Source: Methanobacteriota archaeon (GTDB lineage Archaea > Thermoplasmatota > Thermoplasmata > RBG-16-68-12). From it: a DNA stretch of 7,108 bases. The DNA lies in assembly GCA_005878665.1 (NCBI GenBank), contig VBLR01000108.1, positions 1 through 7,108 of the forward strand. The letters run 5' to 3'. The notes beneath the pieces were generated by a model. The model saw nothing but the letters and a program-made list of their open reading frames with translations, did not search any database and was not told the DNA's origin. The translations under genes were made by a program, and so were the position numbers. This document shows positions 1 through 4,259 of this stretch, piece by piece; position 1 is the stretch's first letter, and each line of letters opens with the position of its first letter.

Positions 1-2547
1 GGCCTGGCGCGCGAGCGCGAAAAGGTCGACGCGCGCGTAGCCGAACTCGACGAACAGATCAAGGCCGCGGACAAAGACCTTCACGACGTCGACGAGCTAG
101 CCTCGAAGAGCGACGCGAAGGTCCTCGGAATCCAGAAGGAGATCATCGCCCTCAACAATGAGATCGATCAGGTGGAGGAGCGGGTCAAAGGAATCGTCCT
201 GGAGGGGGACCGCACCAAGGAATCGATGTCCCGCCTCGAGTCGGAAATCGCGCAACTCGAGGAATCGCGAAAGGCGTATCAGGTCGAACACGACGACGCG
301 GACTGGCAGCTGAAAGAGCTCCGGAACTCCACGAAGGAGTCGGGCAAGAGCCTCCAGAAACTCCAGGAAGAATTTCACGAGAAGAGGGCCGAAGAGGCGA
401 AGCTCGCGAGAGAACAGGCGGACCTCCAGACGGCGATCCTCAGCCTCACCCGACAGTATGCGCAACTCAAGGCCGAGGCCGATGTCGCGGAGAACATGAA
501 GCGGGGCTACACGTCCGCGGTCTCCGCGATCCTCGAGTGCCGTGAAACGGGCTCGATCAAGGGAATCCACGGCACCGTGGCGCAGCTCGCCCACGTCGAG
601 GCGCAGTACGAAACGGCGATCGTCACCGCGGCGGGCGCGCGGATGCAGGCGCTCATCGTCGACGACGACACGGTCGCCGCGCAATGCATCGACTACCTGA
701 AGAAGCGGAAGATCGGACGCGCGACGTTCCTGCCTCTGACCAAAATGCTCGTCGGAAAGCCGCGGGGCAAAGCGATCCTCGTGGCCAAGGAATGCCTCGG
801 CTTCGCGATCGATCTCTGCCATTTCGACGAGAAGTACCGGGACGCGTTCTTCTACGTGTTCGGCGACACGCTCGTCGTCCAGACGCTGGACGAGGCCCGC
901 AAGTGGATGGGCGGCGTGCGACTCGTGACGATCGAGGGCGAACTGATCGAGGCCTCCGGGGCGATGATCGGGGGCGACATGGAGCGATCCACGGTCAAGT
1001 TCGGGCCGAGCGTGGCCAGCGAGATGGAGAAGATCGCAGAAAAACTTCGAGAGGCGCAAGCGCAGGGCGAGGCCGTCGCGAACCGGCTGGACGAGCTGCG
1101 AAAGGAAATCCTCGAACTCGAGGGAGAAATCAAGGAGTCCGGCGGCCGGAGCGGTGCCGTCGAGGTGAAGACGAGCACCCTGGAGGCGAAACGAAAGGAG
1201 TTCGCCGCCAAGATTGCGACCGCGGACAAGGACCTCCAGGACCGGAAGGCGCGGTTCGAGGACGCGCAGAAGACCGCGGCCCGGGTCGAGGAGGACCTCG
1301 CGAAGTTCACGAAGGCGCTCGAGGCGTTGAAAGCGAAGCGGGACGAGCGGAAGAAGGCCGTCATCGCCGCGACGCCGCAGCAGATTTCCTCCCGCATGAA
1401 GGAGCTCATGAGCCGGCGGGCGACGCTCGCCGAGGAGTTGAGCGGCCTGCGGTCCAAGCTCGAGGCGATGGCGACCCAGACGACCTTCCTCGAAGAACGC
1501 CGGACCGAGGTCGGGTCGCGCCTCACCGCGCTGGACGGGCAGCGGAAGGATCACGAGAAGCGAATCGAATCATTCGAGGAGTCCCTGGGCCGTCTCGAAA
1601 CGGAGATCCGCGGCCTCGAGAAGACGGAGGCCCAGATGGGGAAGCAGATCAAGGACCTCCAGGACGCGCGGGACGCCGCCTACAAGGACAAGACGGACCG
1701 CGAGGCGGACCTCGACAAGGCCACGCACAAGATCGAGACGAAAGAGGACTTCCTCCTGAAGATGCAGACGGAGCTGAGGGTCCAGGAGGAGCAACTCGCC
1801 GAGGCCGAACACGTCATGAAGGAGATGGCGGTCGGGTTGCAGGAGGGACGCCTCCCGAGCCTCGAGGAACTGAAGGCGACGATCGCGGAGTGCGAGGCGG
1901 CCATCAACGCCCTCGGGCCCATCAACCTGCGGGCCCTCGAGGACTACGATGCGCAGCAGGCGCGCTCGGTCGAGCTGAAGGACGAGTTCAAACGGCTCGA
2001 GGGACAGCGCGAGGAGCTGATCCACCTCGTGGACGAGCTCACGGACAAGAAGAAAGAGGGGCTCGCGAAGATCTTCGCCTCGATCAATGAGAACTTCGGT
2101 CGCGTGTACGCGGAGCTGACCGAGGGCGGCGAGGCGGAACTCGTCCTCGAGAATCCGGAGAAGCCCTTCGAAGCCGGCCTCATCCTGAAAGTGAAACCCG
2201 CGCACAAGAAGGCCCTCCGCCTCGAGGCGCTGTCCGGCGGCGAGCGTTCCCTCGCCTCGATGGCCCTCATCTTCGCGATCCAAGAGTACGACCCGTCGCC
2301 GTTCTACCTGCTCGACGAGATCGACCAGAACTTGGACGCGATCAACGCGGAGAAGGTCGCCCGGATGATCCGGCGGAACAGCTCGACCGCGCAGTTCGTG
2401 CAGATCTCCCTCCGCAAGGTGAGCCTGAAAGAGGCCGACCATCTGGTCGGGGTGACGATGACGCCGGAGTCGGTTTCGGAAGTCATCATGCGTGTGAACC
2501 TGGCCGACATCGAGGACGAGAAACCCACGGAGGTGATCCCGGCATGA
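1..2547 (+). CDS. smc: Chromosome segregation/condensation protein Smc, C-terminal ~848 residues (5' end outside window)
   Basis: ATPase and arm subunit of the Smc-ScpAB complex, which binds and loops DNA to compact and segregate the chromosome. The frame is open from base 1, so the gene is cut by the window edge; the internal GTG at 172 lies inside the coil and is not a start. Compared with the usual ~1,170-1,200 residues, about 330-350 are missing, including the Walker A lobe. In partial numbering, residues 1-180 are charged coiled coil. Residues ~181-327 are the hinge, beginning near SIKGIHG and ending with SGAMIGG. Residues ~330-630 are the return coil. The C-terminal lobe has ALGPINLRA (637-645), ABC signature LSGGER (744-749), Walker B FYLLDE (768-773), D-loop LD (778-779) and switch motif ISLRK (802-806), followed by GVTM. 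The catalytic Glu 773 is present. The stop overlaps the scpA start by 4 nt. Identity is secure; the archaeal assignment from the switch motif is inference. Confidence 0.97.
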   Translation, partial: GLAREREKVDARVAELDEQIKAADKDLHDVDELASKSDAKVLGIQKEIIALNNEIDQVEERVKGIVLEGDRTKESMSRLESEIAQLEESRKAYQVEHDDADWQLKELRNSTKESGKSLQKLQEEFHEKRAEEAKLAREQADLQTAILSLTRQYAQLKAEADVAENMKRGYTSAVSAILECRETGSIKGIHGTVAQLAHVEAQYETAIVTAAGARMQALIVDDDTVAAQCIDYLKKRKIGRATFLPLTKMLVGKPRGKAILVAKECLGFAIDLCHFDEKYRDAFFYVFGDTLVVQTLDEARKWMGGVRLVTIEGELIEASGAMIGGDMERSTVKFGPSVASEMEKIAEKLREAQAQGEAVANRLDELRKEILELEGEIKESGGRSGAVEVKTSTLEAKRKEFAAKIATADKDLQDRKARFEDAQKTAARVEEDLAKFTKALEALKAKRDERKKAVIAATPQQISSRMKELMSRRATLAEELSGLRSKLEAMATQTTFLEERRTEVGSRLTALDGQRKDHEKRIESFEESLGRLETEIRGLEKTEAQMGKQIKDLQDARDAAYKDKTDREADLDKATHKIETKEDFLLKMQTELRVQEEQLAEAEHVMKEMAVGLQEGRLPSLEELKATIAECEAAINALGPINLRALEDYDAQQARSVELKDEFKRLEGQREELIHLVDELTDKKKEGLAKIFASINENFGRVYAELTEGGEAELVLENPEKPFEAGLILKVKPAHKKALRLEALSGGERSLASMALIFAIQEYDPSPFYLLDEIDQNLDAINAEKVARMIRRNSSTAQFVQISLRKVSLKEADHLVGVTMTPESVSEVIMRVNLADIEDEKPTEVIPA
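2529..2539 (+). promoter_or_regulatory. Shine-Dalgarno site of scpA, 11-nt match to the 16S rRNA 3' end
   Basis: GGAGGTGATCC is the exact reverse complement of the universal 16S rRNA tail GGATCACCTCC. It lies inside the last codons of smc and ends 4 nt before the scpA ATG, with the GGAGG core 10 nt upstream of it. This fixes the scpA start and suggests strong re-initiation or independent loading at the ATGA junction. Confidence 0.85.
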
Positions 2548-3464
2548 GCGAGAACTATCAGGCGATCCTGAATCACCTGCTCTTTCACAAGGCCCTGATC
2601 AGCGAGACGGAGGGCGGCCAGCGGATCAACCGGTACCTCGCGATGCTCAACGAGATCGACCAGGGAATGCACGTCGCCGTCCGAGACCCGTTCGAGAAGT
2701 CGGTGGTCGCGGCGTTCGAACTCGCGCTGGAACGGCGCCTCGACCCGTGGGAGATTAACCTCGTGCCGTTCACGAAACTGTTCTTGGACAAGGTGAAGAA
2801 AGACGGCGCGGTGAACTTCGTGACCGCCGGAAAGCTCGTCTTCCTGGCGTGGTCCATCCTCAAGATGCAGAGCGACAAGGTCCTCCTCGACGCGATGCCG
2901 CCGGAACCCCAGACCGACGTCGAGGGATGGGATCTCGACATGTTCCGGGATCCCGCGGACCTCGATTACAACCAGCTCGTCCTGGCGGGCACCGCGACGC
3001 CGCTCACGGAGGCGATCCGTCGGGAGGGACGTCGGGCCGTCACGTTGATGGAGCTGATGGATGCCTTCGACGAGGCCCGCCGAGAATCGGAGATCCAGCT
3101 CCAGCTCAACGCGTTGCGCGAGCAAGCGATCCGAAAGTTCGCCCCGAACTTGCACCAGAAGGTGCACGGGGAGGACCTCACCGACGACATCGCGCTGACG
3201 TGGCACCGGCTCGCGCAGTTCAACGGGGAGCCGATCGCGCTCCGACAGTTGACGGCGGGCGGCGCATGGGACGAGGTGACCGTGTTCATGTCGCTCCTCT
3301 TCTTGGCTCATCTGGAGAAGGTGAAGCTGTGGCAGAAAGACTTCCCCTACGGCGAGATCTACGTGAAACGATTGTCGATGACCGCGGAACTGCCGATGGA
3401 GGAACTCCTCGCGATCCCCGCGCTCGGTCCGAAACCCGAGGTGCCGCAGGAGGCGAGCCATTGA
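2544..3464 (+). CDS. scpA: Segregation and condensation protein ScpA (kleisin subunit of Smc-ScpAB)
   Basis: The 306-residue kleisin is expected to bridge the Smc heads and bind a ScpB dimer through its central region. The N-terminal domain (about residues 49-115) shows the family pattern: a PFEKSVVAAFELALERR helix, then DPWEINLVPFTKLFLDKV, then a helix near LVFLAWSILKMQSDKVL. These correspond to the ScpA 'I(D/N)xxxIPI...YL' and 'Y(L)VMAAxLLxxKSxxLL' regions that contact the Smc neck. Residues ~115-225 are a polar, charged linker, the expected ScpB-binding section. The C-terminal winged helix (~229-277) contains VTVFMSLLFLAHLEKVKLWQ, matching the 'FLALLEL.k...v.l.Q' signature. At 306 residues it is longer than typical bacterial ScpA (~250), mostly in the N-terminal extension and linker. 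The ATG overlaps the smc stop (ATGA) and has a near-perfect SD. The final codons carry the SD for scpB. Family identity is strong; the subunit contacts come from family knowledge. Confidence 0.93.
   Translation: MSENYQAILNHLLFHKALISETEGGQRINRYLAMLNEIDQGMHVAVRDPFEKSVVAAFELALERRLDPWEINLVPFTKLFLDKVKKDGAVNFVTAGKLVFLAWSILKMQSDKVLLDAMPPEPQTDVEGWDLDMFRDPADLDYNQLVLAGTATPLTEAIRREGRRAVTLMELMDAFDEARRESEIQLQLNALREQAIRKFAPNLHQKVHGEDLTDDIALTWHRLAQFNGEPIALRQLTAGGAWDEVTVFMSLLFLAHLEKVKLWQKDFPYGEIYVKRLSMTAELPMEELLAIPALGPKPEVPQEASH
3448..3453 (+). promoter_or_regulatory. Shine-Dalgarno site of scpB
   Basis: AGGAGG lies in the last codons of scpA, 7 nt before a TTG that overlaps the scpA stop (TTGA, 3461-3464). 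The spacing is optimal. This decides in favour of the TTG start, because the frame stays open far upstream through scpA. Confidence 0.8.
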
Positions 3465-4084
3465 AAGAGCGCGCCCTCGTGGAAGCGGCCTTGTACAGCG
3501 CGGGGCGCGCGCTCACGATCGACGAGCTGGCCCGGACCACGCGCCTCGACCCGGAGGCGATCAAGGGCCACCTGCGGGCCCTCGCCGGCGAATACACGAA
3601 GCGGGAGAGCGCGCTCGAGGTCGCCCAGATCGGCACGAAGTGGACGATGCAGATCCGGTCGGAGTACACGGAACGGGCCCGGGCGTTCGCGCCCCCGGAG
3701 ATCGATCGCGACCTCCTGAAGACCGTCGCGCTGATCGCATATCACCAGCCCATCCTGCAGAGTAATCTGTTCGATATGATCGGGTCGAAGGTGTACGAGC
3801 ATACGAAAGGCCTGGAGGAGCTCGGACTCATCTCCCGCAAACCGTCGGGGCGGTCGTTCGCGCTCGCGACGACGCGGTACTTCGCGGAGTTCTTCGGGCT
3901 CAAGTCGACGGACCGCGAAGGGATCCGAAAGATCATGGCCCAGAAGGCGGGCGTGCCGTACACGGAACGGTCCGAGGCGACGCCGGCGGACGAGCCCGCC
4001 CCGGAGGCCCCCGTCGCGACGCCGCCCGGGGAGCCGGCGGAGACCCAGACGGCCGCGCCACCCGCGGCCGCCGCGGACGAGTGA
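3461..4084 (+). CDS. scpB: Segregation and condensation protein ScpB (KITE subunit of Smc-ScpAB)
   Basis: The 207-residue ScpB forms dimers that clasp the middle of ScpA in the condensin-like complex. It has two winged-helix domains. The first spans about residues 1-75, opening with VEAALYSAGRALTIDELA, the usual 'EALLFasgepl...eLA' start. The second spans about 80-150, with the family hallmark ALIAYHQPI (90-98), then EELGLIS, GR, and the wing TTRYFAEFFGL (137-147; compare 'TT..FL..FGL'). Residues from about 165 to the end form a low-complexity tail rich in Pro, Ala, Glu and Thr, probably disordered. The start is a TTG overlapping the scpA stop, supported by an AGGAGG 7 nt upstream. An open frame extends further upstream, but only as a shadow of scpA. 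The gene is last in the smc-scpA-scpB operon; a 171-nt gap follows. Confidence is high for the family and good for the start. Confidence 0.94.
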   Translation: MKERALVEAALYSAGRALTIDELARTTRLDPEAIKGHLRALAGEYTKRESALEVAQIGTKWTMQIRSEYTERARAFAPPEIDRDLLKTVALIAYHQPILQSNLFDMIGSKVYEHTKGLEELGLISRKPSGRSFALATTRYFAEFFGLKSTDREGIRKIMAQKAGVPYTERSEATPADEPAPEAPVATPPGEPAETQTAAPPAAAADE

Positions 4085-4140
4085 GACCGACACGACATCG
4101 GCTCGACCGGGGCGGTTCGGGGCCTCGGCCCGCTCGGGTG

Positions 4141-4159
4141 AATCACTCATGATAATCAC
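4141..4159 (+). promoter_or_regulatory. Direct repeat AATCAC x2 upstream of a TATA box, possible regulator site
   Basis: AATCAC occurs at 4141-4146 and again at 4154-4159, a 13-nt period. Between them lies the palindrome TCATGA (4147-4152), and ATCA/TGAT also form a small inverted repeat. This is an AT-rich island in GC-rich DNA, ending 12 nt before the TATA-like box, where archaeal activators often bind. The match is short, so chance is possible and no regulator can be named. Confidence 0.25.
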
Positions 4160-4160
4160 G

Positions 4161-4203
4161 GGCTAAGCCGTTTATAAGCTCGACTTCGTCGTAACTTCGC
4201 CAT
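4161..4203 (+). promoter_or_regulatory. Probable archaeal promoter (TATA box TTTATAAG) for the repeat-protein gene
   Basis: TTTATAAG at 4171-4178 resembles the archaeal TATA box bound by TBP. It stands out as an A/T run in a region of otherwise high GC. The preceding GGCTAAGCC (4161-4169, a 4+1+4 inverted repeat) occupies the BRE/TFB position but is not a purine-rich consensus BRE. From typical archaeal spacing (about 25 nt), transcription should start near 4198-4203, just before the hairpin at 4205. Base composition and position support the call; there is no transcript evidence. Confidence 0.6.
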
Positions 4204-4204
4204 T

Positions 4205-4237
4205 CTTCGGGGGAGAGCCAATGCCGTCCCCCCGAGG
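4205..4237 (+). promoter_or_regulatory. GC-rich hairpin covering the SD and ATG of a leader ORF
   Basis: CTTCGGGGG (4205-4213) can pair with CCCCCGAGG (4229-4237). This gives nine base pairs including one G-U wobble, with a 15-nt loop. The 5' arm contains the G-run of a Shine-Dalgarno-like GGGGGAGA, and the loop contains the ATG at 4221. If transcription starts near 4200, the hairpin lies at the extreme 5' end of the mRNA and would limit ribosome access. It could be a translational control element, or a palindromic operator just downstream of the TATA box. The pairing is seen in the sequence; the regulatory role is inferred. Confidence 0.45.
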
Positions 4238-4259
4238 CACCGGAGCCGACGAACCGTGA
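4221..4259 (+). CDS. Possible 12-residue leader ORF overlapping the downstream start (GTGA)
   Basis: An ATG at 4221, five nt after a GGAG core (4212-4215), opens a 12-codon frame, MPSPRGTGADEP, whose TGA stop (4257-4259) overlaps the GTG start of the repeat-protein gene (4256-4258). The 4-nt GTGA overlap matches the ATGA and TTGA junctions of smc-scpA-scpB, which suggests translational coupling. The peptide resembles no family and shows no stalling motif I recognise. An alternative is that this ATG is the true start of the large protein, and a one-base sequencing indel or a -1 shift separates the frames. Chance is also possible, because short ORFs are common. Confidence 0.3.
   Translation: MPSPRGTGADEP

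Noticed and set aside
172..174. GTG as the start of the smc coding region
   Set aside because: The same frame is open to base 1 and continues as coiled coil. The Walker A lobe must lie upstream, so this is an internal Val codon.
97..1554. Long minus-strand open frame opposite smc
   Set aside because: It is antisense to an unambiguous Smc hinge and coil. The composition is Arg/Leu/Asp-rich and no family motif is visible.
684..2090. 468-codon plus-strand frame inside smc
   Set aside because: It is a +2 frame shadow of smc with Arg/Gly/Asp-rich low-complexity translation. The Smc frame carries all the conserved motifs.
2849..3460. Upstream extension of the scpB frame into scpA
   Set aside because: The frame is open by composition only. 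The ScpB homology starts at the TTG at 3461, which has a correctly placed AGGAGG and overlaps the scpA stop.
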